From AP-15 sp035538335 (GTDB lineage Bacteria; Pseudomonadota; Alphaproteobacteria; ATCC43930; CGMCC-115725), in assembly GCA_035538335.1 (NCBI GenBank), contig DATLKN010000050.1, forward strand, positions 186,001 through 250,000: 64,000 bases of DNA, read 5' to 3'. Under the pieces are notes generated by a model, which was not told where the DNA came from, did not search any database, and saw only the letters and a program-made list of their open reading frames with translations. This document shows positions 24,529-33,193 of this stretch, in pieces. Each line of letters begins with the position of its first letter. Positions within the stretch are counted from its first letter, which is position 1. The translations under genes and the position numbers were made by a program.

Positions 24529-25539
24529 ATGCGCTTCGGGGTCTTCGACCATCTCGACGACAGCGGCCGGCCGCTGGCGCGGCATTTCGCGGAGCGGCTC
24601 GAGCTGATCGAGGCCTACGACCGCGCCGGCTTTTACGGCTATCACCTGGCCGAGCACCACAACACGCCTTTGGGCTACGCGCCGTCGCCCGGCATCTTTC
24701 TCGCCGCCGTCGCGCAGCGCACGACGCGGCTCAAATTCGGGCCGATGGTCTATCTCTTGCCGCTCTACCACCCGCTGCGCCTCATCGATGAGGTGTGCAT
24801 GCTCGACCAGATGAGCGGCGGGCGCTTTCTCTACGGCGTCGGGCGCGGCATCTCGCCGGTCGAGGTCGGGTTCTACGGCGTCGATTTCGCGACCGGGGCC
24901 GAGCGCTTCCGCGAAGCCTTCGAGGTGATCCGCCTCGGCCTGACCGAGGAGGTTCTGACCTATCACGGCAAGTACTACGATTTCGACCGCGTGCCGATCC
25001 CGATGAAGCCGCTGCAAAAACCCTATCCCGAACTGTGGTACGGGACGAGCCGGCCCGACAGCATCCCCTGGGCGGCCGAGCGCGGCGCCCACATCGTCAC
25101 CTTGCGCGACACCAAGGCGGCGCGCGCGATCCTCGATCTCTACCGGGCGGAATGGCAGAAGCTCGGGCGCAGCGGAAGCGATCTGCCGCTGCTCGGCATC
25201 AATCGCCACATCGTCGTCGCCGAGCGCGAAGCGGAGGCGCGCGACATCGCGCGGCAAGCCTACCGGCCGTGGCGCCGGCACATGGAACATCTGTGGGTGA
25301 AATACGACGTGCCGTTCCCGCTGAAGGATTCCTTGCCGCAGGAATGGGACGCGTTGCAGGCGCACGGGCACGCGATCGCCGGCACGCCGGACCAGGTGCG
25401 CGACTACGTCGCCGAGGTGGTAGATGCGTCATCCGCCAACTATTTCGTCTGCGACTTCGCCTTCGGCGATATCGGCTTCGAGGAGGCGCGGCAATCGATC
25501 GAGTTGTTTGCCCGCGAGGTGATGCCGGCTTTCGCCTGA
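24529..25539 (+). CDS. LLM class flavin-dependent oxidoreductase
   Basis: This encodes 336 residues of a luciferase-like TIM barrel. Motifs are MRFGVFDHLDDSG, YHLAEHHNTPLGYAPSP, RTTRLKFGPMVYLLPLYHP and QMSGGRFLYGVGRGISP. GCGGAGG lies upstream of the ATG. The family uses FMNH2 supplied by a reductase or coenzyme F420 and includes alkane, EDTA and nitrilotriacetate monooxygenases. The AEHH motif fits the bacterial luciferase-like monooxygenase group. The substrate is unknown. It is followed by a palindromic repeat and a dienelactone hydrolase-like gene. Confidence 0.88.
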   Translation: MRFGVFDHLDDSGRPLARHFAERLELIEAYDRAGFYGYHLAEHHNTPLGYAPSPGIFLAAVAQRTTRLKFGPMVYLLPLYHPLRLIDEVCMLDQMSGGRFLYGVGRGISPVEVGFYGVDFATGAERFREAFEVIRLGLTEEVLTYHGKYYDFDRVPIPMKPLQKPYPELWYGTSRPDSIPWAAERGAHIVTLRDTKAARAILDLYRAEWQKLGRSGSDLPLLGINRHIVVAEREAEARDIARQAYRPWRRHMEHLWVKYDVPFPLKDSLPQEWDALQAHGHAIAGTPDQVRDYVAEVVDASSANYFVCDFAFGDIGFEEARQSIELFAREVMPAFA

Positions 25540-25545
25540 GGACGG

Positions 25546-25613
25546 CCCCTCACCCCGACCCTCTCCCCGCTTGCGGGGAGAGGGAGGGACCCGCGCAGCG
25601 GGAGGGTGAGGGG
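25546..25613. repeat. Palindromic repeat of the CCCCTCACCC family
   Basis: A 68-base element reads CCCCTCACCCCGACCCTCTC, then an inverted core CCCCGC-TT-GCGGGG, and ends GGAGGGTGAGGGG. The same element is present in the opposite orientation at 26330-26397, so the pair brackets the dienelactone hydrolase gene. Further copies are at 37933 and 53428. Confidence 0.88.
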
Positions 25614-25655
25614 GAGCGAGCGGCAGGAGTTGGAGGCTTCGAGAGGAGAGGAGCG

Positions 25656-26315
25656 ATGGGTTCGATGATCGAATTTGCCCGGCCCGACGGCGGCAGGACG
25701 CGGGGCTATCTGGCGAGCGCCGGCTCGGGCCGGCCGGGGGTCGTCGTCATTCAGGAATGGTGGGGCCTCAACGACCAGATCTGCGGCGTCGCCGACCGCT
25801 TTGCGCGGGCCGGCTACAACGCGCTCGCCCCCGATCTCTACAAGGGGCGCTTGACGACGGTTCCGGACGAAGCCAACCACCTGATGACGGGGCTGAATTT
25901 TCCCGACGCGACGCACCAGGATCTGCGCGGCGCGGCGCAACAGCTGAAGCGGGAGAGCGGCAAGGTCGCGGTGATGGGGTTCTGCATGGGCGGGGCGCTG
26001 ACAATCGCCGCCGCGGTGCACATCCCCGAGTTTGCCGCCGGCGTATGCCTTTACGGCATTCCGCCGAAGGAGTTCGCCGACCCGGCGAAGATCCGCATTC
26101 CGCTGCAGGGTCACTTCGCCAGCCAGGACGATTGGTGCACGCCGGCCGCCGTCAATGATCTCGAAAAGACGCTGAAGGAAGCGCGCGTCGCCCACGAGAT
26201 CTACCGCTACGACGCCGCGCATGCTTTCGCCAACGAGCGCAGCCAGGCTTACGACGTCGGCGCCGCCAACCTCGCCTGGGATCGCATGGGAGAGTTCCTG
26301 AAGGCGCGGCTGTAG
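25656..26315 (+). CDS. Dienelactone hydrolase family protein
   Basis: This encodes 219 residues; GGAGAGGAGCG precedes the ATG at 25656. The catalytic triad of the carboxymethylenebutenolidase group is visible: Cys110 in GFCMGGA, Asp158 in ASQDDW and His189 in DAAHAF, with Glu34 in QEWWG. It hydrolyses dienelactones in aromatic ring-cleavage pathways or similar lactones or esters. It stands alone on the plus strand between two inverted copies of a 68-base palindromic repeat. Confidence 0.9.
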   Translation: MGSMIEFARPDGGRTRGYLASAGSGRPGVVVIQEWWGLNDQICGVADRFARAGYNALAPDLYKGRLTTVPDEANHLMTGLNFPDATHQDLRGAAQQLKRESGKVAVMGFCMGGALTIAAAVHIPEFAAGVCLYGIPPKEFADPAKIRIPLQGHFASQDDWCTPAAVNDLEKTLKEARVAHEIYRYDAAHAFANERSQAYDVGAANLAWDRMGEFLKARL

Positions 26316-26329
26316 CGCGTCGTTTTGGG

Positions 26330-26397
26330 CCCCTCACCCTCCCGCTGCGCGGGTCCCTCCCTCTCCCCGCGAGCGGGGAGAGGGTCGGGGTGAGGGG
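26330..26397. repeat. Palindromic repeat of the CCCCTCACCC family, inverted copy
   Basis: This 68-base element is the reverse complement of the copy at 25546-25613, apart from a few substitutions in its centre and at its ends. It has the core CCCCGCGAGCGGGG and ends TCGGGGTGAGGGG. It lies between the convergent dienelactone hydrolase and LLM oxidoreductase genes and may act as a transcription barrier. Confidence 0.88.
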
Positions 26398-26405
26398 CAG
26401 CGTGG

Positions 26406-27434
26406 TCAGCCGCCCGGCGTCGGCTTTATCCGGTGCAGTTCCGGTAGCAGCTCATCGCTGATGAGGCGCATGCTCGAGAGCGCATGGCCGACCGGCATGC
26501 CGCTCCAATGCGTGCGGAAAATCAGGTAGTTGGCACCGATCTCCTCCCAACAGGGCCGCAGCTGCTCGAAGCATTCTTCGGGGCTGCCGATGACGAAGCG
26601 GTCCTGCAGCAGGGCTTCGAGCGGCTGGCGGAACGACTCCTCGCCCGGCAGCACCGAATCCTGGCCCCAACTGGCGTAGGTCCGATATTTCTCGGCGAGA
26701 TAGGGCCCGGCCATCGCGAGCGCGGTCTTCTGGTCCTTGGCGCAGAAGATCTCCCGCAACAGCGGCAACACGCTCGGAAACGGTTTGCCGACCCGTCGGC
26801 ATTCCTCGCGGTACAACTTCATCTGGCGTTTCAGCGTCGCGACCGTCGCGTGCGGGTTGACGATCCACGCATCGCCAAGCCGCGCCGCCCGAAGCACCGC
26901 CTTGTCGCCGTCGGCGGCGATCCAGATCGGCGGGTGGGGCTGCTGCACCGGGCGCGCCGTCAGCACCGCATCCGACAGCTTGCAGTAGGGCGTGTCGAGG
27001 CTGACCTTTTCGCCGGACAGCAGGCGCCGCACGGTGTCGAGGACTTCCTCGAAGCGGCGGACGCGCTGCCCCTTCGGCACCCCGAAGGCGTCGAACTCGA
27101 CGTCGCGATAGCCGAGCCCGACGCCGAATACGAGATTGCCGCGCCAGATCATGTCGAGCGAGGCGATGTGCTCGGCCAGTTCCACCGGGTTGTGCAGCGG
27201 GATCAGCACGACCCCCGCGATCCCGGTCATCTCGCCCGCCTCGGCGGCGAGCCGTGCCAGGAACGGCACCAGCTGCGGCTGGCTCACGCCCTCGCTCAGA
27301 TAGTGCTGGCCGGTGCCGACCGCGTCCCAGCCGCGGTCGCGCGCGAGGCGCGCCATCGCGTACTGGCCTTCGAGGTTGGCGACCATGTCGCTGCCCGGCG
27401 GGTGCTGGCTTGTCAGAAAGATTCCGATCTTCAT
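26406..27434 (-). CDS. LLM class flavin- or F420-dependent oxidoreductase
   Basis: This encodes 342 residues from the ATG at 27434, which has AAAGGAG upstream. Motifs are MKIGIFLTSQHPPG, TGQHYLSEGVSQPQLVPFL, GIAGVVLIPLHNPVELAEHI and VGLGYRDVEFDAFGVP, with AADGDKAVLRAARLGDAW later, all typical of the bacterial luciferase-like superfamily. It belongs to a different subgroup from the LLM gene at 24529. The electron donor and substrate cannot be determined from sequence. Confidence 0.87.
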   Translation of the reverse strand: MKIGIFLTSQHPPGSDMVANLEGQYAMARLARDRGWDAVGTGQHYLSEGVSQPQLVPFLARLAAEAGEMTGIAGVVLIPLHNPVELAEHIASLDMIWRGNLVFGVGLGYRDVEFDAFGVPKGQRVRRFEEVLDTVRRLLSGEKVSLDTPYCKLSDAVLTARPVQQPHPPIWIAADGDKAVLRAARLGDAWIVNPHATVATLKRQMKLYREECRRVGKPFPSVLPLLREIFCAKDQKTALAMAGPYLAEKYRTYASWGQDSVLPGEESFRQPLEALLQDRFVIGSPEECFEQLRPCWEEIGANYLIFRTHWSGMPVGHALSSMRLISDELLPELHRIKPTPGG

Positions 27435-27577
27435 GGCGTCTCCTTTGCGGCGCGATTCTTTCCGCATCACCGAGGCCGGCGCAAGCGCGGCGGCACCTCG
27501 CCCGGCTCTGTGCGGCGGAATTCCTCGCCGCCGCGAAGAGGGCTGATTCGACGCCCTCGGCGTGCGATGCTCGCCGC

Positions 27578-30500
27578 ATGCCGCTCGCCGATTTCGTGCA
27601 TCTGCGCGTCCACACCGCCTACTCGCTCTCGGCCGGGGCGATCCGCATCAAGGAGCTCGCCGCGCTCTGCCGCGCCGAACATATGCCAGCGGTCGCGATA
27701 ACCGACACCGGCAATTTGTTCGGCGCGCTCGAATTCGCCGCCGCCTGCGCCGCCGCCGGCATCCAGCCGATCGTCGGCTGCGAGCTGGCGCTGTCGAAGA
27801 GCCAGGCGGAGGAGGGGGGGCGCCCGCGGGACCATTTCGGGCGCGGCCCGGCCGAGCCCGACAGGATCGTGCTGCTGGTGCAGAGCGAAACCGGCTACCG
27901 CAACCTGCTGGCGCTCGTCAGCCGGTCGTATCTGGCGGGCGAGCCCGGCGCCGACCCGGCGGTCGCGCTCGCCGACCTCGCCGGCGCGGGCGAGGGATTG
28001 CTGTGCCTTACCGGCACGAAAGGGCCGGTCGGCCGGCTGCTCGCGGAGGGGCAGGGCGAGGCGGCCGAATCATTGCTCGCGCAATTGGCCGAGGCTTTTC
28101 CGAACCGGCTTTATGTCGAACTGATGCGCCACGGAACGGCAGAAGAGGAGCGCTCGGAAGCGGGGCTGGTCGATCTCGCCTATCGGCTCGATCTGCCGCT
28201 CGTTGCAACCAACGACGCCTATTTCCCCGACCGCGATTTCTACGATGCGCACGATGCGCTCTTGTGCATCGCCGGCGGCACCGTCGTCGCCGACAGCGAC
28301 CGCCGGCGCCTGACGCCGCTGCATTATTTCCGCCCGGCCTCGGAGATGCGCGCCGCCTTCGCCGATTTGCCGGAAGCGTGCGACAATACGCTCGTCATCG
28401 CCCGGCGCTGCGCCTTCATCCCGCAGCCGCGCCAGCCGATCCTGCCGGCCTTCCCGGCCGAGGACGGCATCGACGAGGAAACGGCATTGCGCCGCGCCGC
28501 GGCGGCGGGGCTCGAGGCGCGGCTTTCTCCCCTCGGCCTCGACGAGGCGGCCTCGCGCCCCTATCGCGAGCGGCTCGAATACGAGCTGCGGACGATCATC
28601 GAGATGGGTTTTGCCGGCTACTTCCTGATCGTCGCCGATTTCATCCAATGGGCGAAGCGGCAGGGCATTCCGGTCGGGCCGGGGCGCGGCTCGGGGGCGG
28701 GCTCGGTCGTCGCCTGGGCGCTCACCATCACCGATCTCGACCCGCTGCGCTTCGGCCTCCTCTTCGAGCGCTTTCTCAACCCCGAACGCGTCTCGATGCC
28801 GGATTTCGACATCGATTTCTGCCAGGACCGGCGCGACGAGGTTCTCCGCTATGTGCAGCAGAAATACGGCCGCGACCGGGTCGCCCAGATCATCACCTTC
28901 GGCAAGTTGCAGGCGCGCGCGGTGTTGCGCGATGTCGGCCGCGTGCTGGGCCTGCCCTACGGCCAGGTCGATCGCCTCTGCAAGCTGGTGCCGAACAACC
29001 CGGCGCACCCGGTCAGCCTCGCGGACGCGATCGCCGGCGAGCCTTTGTTGCAGCAGCAGCGCGACAGCGACGAGGCGGTCGGCCGGCTCATCGCTATCGC
29101 GCTAAAACTGGAAGGGCTCTACCGGCATGCCTCGACGCATGCCGCGGGCGTCGTCATCGGCGACCGGCCACTGGCCGAACTGGTGCCGCTCTACCGCGAC
29201 CCGCGCTCCGACATGCCGGTGACGCAGTTCAATATGAAATGGGTCGAGCTCGCGGGCCTCGTCAAATTCGACTTCCTCGGCCTGAAGACCTTGACCGTGC
29301 TCGCCCGCGCGCTGGAGCTCCTGGCGCGCCGCGGGATCGCCCTTGACCTCGCCCATCTGCCGTTCGACGACCGGCCGACCTACGAGCTTTTGAGCCGCGG
29401 CGATACGGTCGGCGTGTTCCAGGTGGAAGGCGCGGGTACCCGCGACATGCTGAAAAAGCTGCGGCCCGACCGCTTCGAGGACATCGTCGCCGCCAACGCG
29501 CTCTACCGTCCCGGACCGATGGAGAACATCCCGCGCTACATCGCGGTCAAGCACGGCGAAGAGAAGCCCGACTTTCTGCATCCCGCGATCGAGGGGATCC
29601 TGAAGGAAACCTACGGGGTGATGACCTACCAGGAACAGGTCATGCAGATCGCCCAGGTGCTCGCCGGCTACAGCCTCGGCGCCGCCGATCTCTTGCGCCG
29701 CGCGATGGGCAAGAAGATCCAGTCGGAGATGGACGCGCAACGCCAGGCCTTCGTTTCGGGCGCGCTCACACGCGGCGTCGAGCGGGCGCGCGCCGACCAC
29801 ATCTTTGATCAGATGGCGAAATTCGCCGGCTACGGCTTCAACAAGCCGCATGCCGCGGCCTATGCGCTGATCACCTATCAGACCGCCTATCTGAAGGCGA
29901 ATTATCCGGTCGAGTTCCTCGCCGCGCTGATGACCTTGGACCTCGGCAACACCGACAAGCTGAACCTCTTCCGGCAGGAGCTGGGCCGGCTCGGCATCGC
30001 CCTGTTGCCGCCCGACATCAACCGCTCCGACGTCGCATTTTCGGTCGAGACGGACCGCAAGACGGGCAAGCCCGCGATCCGCTACGCGCTCGCCGCGGTC
30101 AAGGGCGTCGGCGCGCAGGCGATGGCGCTCGTCGCCGCCGAGCGCGAAGAGAACGGCCCCTACCGCGACCTCTTCGATTTCGCACGCCGGCTCGACGCGA
30201 AGAGCTTCAACCGCCGGCAGTTCGAAAGCCTCGCCAAGGCCGGCGCCTTCGATTGCCTCAACCCGAACCGCCAGCAAACCTTCGCCGCCGCCGAGATCCT
30301 GCTGCGTCAGGCCAGCCTTGCCGGCGAAGAGCGCACCAGCCGCCAGGAAAACCTGTTCGGCGGCATTGACCCGGCCTTCGCCGTGCGCCCCGCCTTGCCG
30401 GTCGTCGAGGATTGGCCGCCCGTCGAGCGGCTGCAGCATGAGTTTGCCGCGATCGGCTTTTATCTGTCGAGCCACCCGCTCGACCCCTACGGCCGCAGCC

Positions 30501-31042
30501 TTGAGCGCGCCGGCATCGTCAAATTCGTCGATCTGCCGGCGGCGCTGGCGGCGGGCGGCAGCAGCCGCTTTCGGATGGCGGGGGTGGTCGTCAGCAAGAA
30601 GGAACGTACTTCGGCGCGCGGCAACCGCTTCGCCTTCGTACAGATGTCGGACAGCAGCGGCATCTACGAAGTGATGCTGTTTTCCGAAATGCTGCGCGAG
30701 GCCAGGGCGCTGCTCGAGCCGAACGAATTGCTCGTCGTCACGGTCGATGCGCGGCGTGACGAAGAGAGCCTGAAGCTCGCCGCGCAAAAGGTCGAGCCGT
30801 TGGACGGCGTCGTCGCGCACGCCGCGGCCGGGCTCAAGGTGTTTCTCGGCAAGCCCGAGGCATTGACGGGCCTGAAAGGCCTCTTCGCCCGCGAGACCGG
30901 CGGCCGCGGCCGCATCAGCCTCGTGCTCGACCTGCCGCAGCGCGAAGTCGAGATCGCCATCCCCGGCGGCTTCCGCGTCGATCCCAAGGTGCGCGCCGCG
31001 ATCAAATCGTTCCCCGGCGTCGTCGACGTGCACGATATCTAA
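27578..31042 (+). CDS. dnaE: DNA polymerase III subunit alpha
   Basis: This encodes 1154 residues, the normal DnaE1 length, and is the catalytic subunit of the replicative polymerase. The PHP domain begins directly (FVHLRVHTAYSLSAGAIR, AITDTGNLFGAL). The polymerase core includes VGPGRGSGAGS and the catalytic PDFDIDF near residue 408. The thumb and fingers follow with GYGFNKPHAAAYA, and the OB-fold domain with FRMAGVVVSKKERTSARGN lies toward the C terminus. The ATG at 27578 is the first that starts on the PHP domain. The TAA stop at 31040-31042 is overlapped by the likely target-site duplication of the transposon that follows. Confidence 0.96.
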   Translation: MPLADFVHLRVHTAYSLSAGAIRIKELAALCRAEHMPAVAITDTGNLFGALEFAAACAAAGIQPIVGCELALSKSQAEEGGRPRDHFGRGPAEPDRIVLLVQSETGYRNLLALVSRSYLAGEPGADPAVALADLAGAGEGLLCLTGTKGPVGRLLAEGQGEAAESLLAQLAEAFPNRLYVELMRHGTAEEERSEAGLVDLAYRLDLPLVATNDAYFPDRDFYDAHDALLCIAGGTVVADSDRRRLTPLHYFRPASEMRAAFADLPEACDNTLVIARRCAFIPQPRQPILPAFPAEDGIDEETALRRAAAAGLEARLSPLGLDEAASRPYRERLEYELRTIIEMGFAGYFLIVADFIQWAKRQGIPVGPGRGSGAGSVVAWALTITDLDPLRFGLLFERFLNPERVSMPDFDIDFCQDRRDEVLRYVQQKYGRDRVAQIITFGKLQARAVLRDVGRVLGLPYGQVDRLCKLVPNNPAHPVSLADAIAGEPLLQQQRDSDEAVGRLIAIALKLEGLYRHASTHAAGVVIGDRPLAELVPLYRDPRSDMPVTQFNMKWVELAGLVKFDFLGLKTLTVLARALELLARRGIALDLAHLPFDDRPTYELLSRGDTVGVFQVEGAGTRDMLKKLRPDRFEDIVAANALYRPGPMENIPRYIAVKHGEEKPDFLHPAIEGILKETYGVMTYQEQVMQIAQVLAGYSLGAADLLRRAMGKKIQSEMDAQRQAFVSGALTRGVERARADHIFDQMAKFAGYGFNKPHAAAYALITYQTAYLKANYPVEFLAALMTLDLGNTDKLNLFRQELGRLGIALLPPDINRSDVAFSVETDRKTGKPAIRYALAAVKGVGAQAMALVAAEREENGPYRDLFDFARRLDAKSFNRRQFESLAKAGAFDCLNPNRQQTFAAAEILLRQASLAGEERTSRQENLFGGIDPAFAVRPALPVVEDWPPVERLQHEFAAIGFYLSSHPLDPYGRSLERAGIVKFVDLPAALAAGGSSRFRMAGVVVSKKERTSARGNRFAFVQMSDSSGIYEVMLFSEMLREARALLEPNELLVVTVDARRDEESLKLAAQKVEPLDGVVAHAAAGLKVFLGKPEALTGLKGLFARETGGRGRISLVLDLPQREVEIAIPGGFRVDPKVRAAIKSFPGVVDVHDI

Positions 31043-31046
31043 TTTA

Positions 31047-31071
31047 TATCCTTATCCGGTTAGCACAGGTT
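31047..31071 (+). repeat. Left terminal inverted repeat
   Basis: The sequence starts TATCCTTATCCGGTTAGCAC and continues CAGGTT-like to 31071. It is the reverse complement of 33194-33218 with a single T/C difference at the sixth base. It also encodes the last codons and the stop of the minus-strand ORF at 31052-31474. Confidence 0.9.
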
Positions 31072-31474
31072 TTCGCCGAAATTCGCTTTTGACGATTACG
31101 CGATCCGCCCAAGCTGTTGTATCGCCATTTGAGAGATACGTTCGTAGCACGCCGGGTTCGGGATAAGAGACATTTCCCCGTAATTTGTAATAGTCGGCTG
31201 AAGAATGTTTGCCTCTATCATTTAGATAACAACGCACAATCCCTTCGGGTGACATATCGGATAATTTAATTACGAGCGCGCTCAGAATATTGCCACGTCG
31301 ATCATCGGACAAACGCGAATTTGATACATGCTCATGGAATAGCCTGGGGATTGACCCCTCCACATGCTCGTATTGCTGCACAACAATGCAAGTCTCATGC
31401 GACTTTAAGTCGGGGCAGAGGCGATAGTTCTCGTAAAGGTCTTTCAAAACGGGAATCCTCAGAACGAATTGCAA
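31052..31474 (-). CDS. Hypothetical passenger protein in the transposon
   Basis: This encodes up to 140 residues, from a TTG at 31474 with no convincing ribosome binding site, so the true start is unclear and the ORF may be a remnant. The sequence is not low-complexity. It mixes charged and aromatic residues and carries motifs such as RLCPDLKSHETCIVVQQYEHVEG and YYKLRGNVSYPEPGVLRTYL. Base composition is about half AT, unlike the host. The last codons come from the left inverted repeat. I do not recognise the family. Confidence 0.4.
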   Translation of the reverse strand: MQFVLRIPVLKDLYENYRLCPDLKSHETCIVVQQYEHVEGSIPRLFHEHVSNSRLSDDRRGNILSALVIKLSDMSPEGIVRCYLNDRGKHSSADYYKLRGNVSYPEPGVLRTYLSNGDTTAWADRVIVKSEFRRKPVLTG

Positions 31475-31564
31475 GAGAATGTGAAGTTATTTAGTCGTTC
31501 TTCTTGATATTTCTGTCAAATTTCTATATGATGACTCTCATCCGAAACAGCTTATGAGTCATCG

Positions 31565-32380
31565 TTGAGCGGTTTTCTTCAGTTCTGCAACACCTACAAG
31601 GATGAAGACTCTTGCATCAAAGCCCTCGCCGACATTCGCTGGCCCGATGGCTTCGTCTGCGATACGTGCCAGCACGACAAATCCTACCATCTCGACTCCC
31701 GGCCTCGCATCTACGAATGCGCGAACTGCGGGCACCAGCACTCAGTCACGGCAGGAACGATTTTTCATAAGACCCGCACGCCGCTTCGTAAGTGGTTCCT
31801 GGCGAGCTACCTGATCGGACACGACAAACGCGGCGTCTCCGCACTCATGGTCTCAACCGAGTTGAGCCTGCGATATGAGACCGCGTGGCTTATGTGCCAC
31901 AAAATCCGCCACGCCCTGACCGAACGCGATGAGTTTCGGCTGGCCGACTTTATCGAAGTCGATGAGACCTTCGATGGCGGGCGTCGTCAGAAGGGAAATC
32001 GCGGTCGCCATCATGCCGGCTCGAAAGCTCTAATCGTCATGGCGGTTGAAAAGACGCTCGCTCCGAAGGGCAAGAAGGGCTACACTGGGCTTGATGAATT
32101 CCGCCACATTCCGACCGTTCACGCATCGGGCGCGATGGCGGGTGGGAACATGCCAATCATCCACATCCTGTTCTCGAACATCAAAAGCTGGCTGAACGGG
32201 ACGTTCCACGGCGTCTCGACGAAGCATCTGCCCCGCTATCTCCGCGAGTGGAATTATCGGTTCAATCGGCGCGGGATGCGCGGGTAATTGGACACCTTCG
32301 TCTTGCGCCGGGCAGTGTCGCGGATCACGATCACCTACGCTGAGTTGATCGGCGGCGAGAGACCCGAAGGGGCGGGTTGA
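31565..32380 (+). pseudogene. IS1595 family transposase, disrupted
   Basis: The frame starts at a TTG (31565), runs 240 codons to an in-frame TAA at 32285-32287, then continues 30 codons to TGA at 32378-32380. The part after the TAA (LDTFVLRRAVS, ITITYAELIGGERPEGAG) reads as the genuine transposase C terminus. The N-terminal zinc ribbon is intact (CDTCQHDKS and CANCGHQHS), as are TRTPLRKWFLASYL and the first catalytic Asp in EVDETFDGG. Between VMAVEK and KKGYTGLDEF about 45 residues that include the second catalytic Asp seem to be missing compared with family members, so the product should be inactive. Confidence 0.8.
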
Positions 32381-32562
32381 TGGCCGTCTACGTCGTCGAT
32401 TACGATTTGAGACAGCCGGATCGCGACTACGACCCGCTAATCGCGGCGTTGAAGTTATACGATTCCTGCCACGCCCTGAACTCGACTTGGTTTGTTGACT
32501 CATCATTGGAAATCCGTCAATCTTCACATGCAGGCGCAAGACGTAGGCTACCCAGTGGATAA
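32380..32562 (+). CDS. Truncated Cas2/SinR-like small protein, passenger ORF
   Basis: This encodes 60 residues. The ATG at 32380 overlaps the ancestral transposase stop (TGATG), so it was once coupled to the transposase. The start MAVYVVDYDLRQPDRDYDPL and AALKLYDSCHALNSTWFVD resemble the beginning of small ferredoxin-like proteins variously labelled SinR-like or Cas2-like, which are normally about 90 residues. The similarity stops after about residue 42, and the tail looks frameshifted. There is no CRISPR array or other Cas gene nearby, so a CRISPR role is not implied. The family call is from memory of the pattern. Confidence 0.35.
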   Translation: MAVYVVDYDLRQPDRDYDPLIAALKLYDSCHALNSTWFVDSSLEIRQSSHAGARRRLPSG

Positions 32563-32634
32563 CCCGGTGGCGTAAGTCCTTTTTTTTCATATGAGTATTT
32601 ACGACGCTGGCGGCGGACTTGGGGGAGAAAGCCG

Positions 32635-33192
32635 ATGCGGATTTGGCTTCTCCGCAGATGGCCCCGCTATGGTGTTGCGTCACGGCGAGAAACCGTGAGG
32701 GCTGCGGCGATGTGGAAACCAACGCAGCATTCCGATGACGAAAATCTCCGATGGGCACTACTCCGTGCGATTGAATGGAAACACTTCCCTCTTTTCCTGT
32801 CGCAGCCGGTCGTTCCCGTGCTGCTCTACTTCTACCCTTGGCCGTGGGTTATCGGCTTAGTCGTGATTGTCACCTTCGCGTGGTGGTTCATAGTTGCGGC
32901 ACAGTTCACCCCATCGACAACAGTCGATGTCGCGGTCTACTTCGTATACCTTCGGTTCGTGGCTTCGCCGATAATGGCCTACGCGATCTGGCAGAGCGGT
33001 CGCCCTTGGATAGCGGGCCTCGCCCTTCTTTGGCCGTTCGTTGGGAATGACATCGTGCTGTGGCTCTTGATGTTCCCGCAGGCCGCGCTCGGCTTTACGG
33101 CAAGAGCGAAAGCCGCTCAGATCGGTGTAATTCAACAGCGGTTGATGAGCCGTTTAGGCTATGTACGCCCAGATGCCGAGGAAGCTACCTGA
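32635..33192 (+). CDS. Hypothetical multi-helix membrane protein, transposon passenger
   Basis: This encodes 185 residues from the ATG at 32635, which has GGGGGAG at good spacing; the ATG at 32710 is an alternative that starts MWKPTQHSDDENLRW and gives 160 residues. Three or four hydrophobic helices (about 62-85, 88-115, 122-140, 145-160) mark an inner-membrane protein. The stop at 33190-33192 is one base before the right inverted repeat, so it belongs to the mobile element. It is the most intact gene in the element. Its function is unknown. Confidence 0.55.
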   Translation: MRIWLLRRWPRYGVASRRETVRAAAMWKPTQHSDDENLRWALLRAIEWKHFPLFLSQPVVPVLLYFYPWPWVIGLVVIVTFAWWFIVAAQFTPSTTVDVAVYFVYLRFVASPIMAYAIWQSGRPWIAGLALLWPFVGNDIVLWLLMFPQAALGFTARAKAAQIGVIQQRLMSRLGYVRPDAEEAT

Positions 33193-33193
33193 C

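Noticed and set aside
29102..31033. Long minus-strand frame (643 codons) inside dnaE
   Set aside because: It lies fully antisense to a clear DnaE polymerase and contains no motif.
32380..32562. Genuine cas2 gene
   Set aside because: It is truncated, has no cas1 or array nearby, and belongs to a transposon; only fold-level similarity is suggested.
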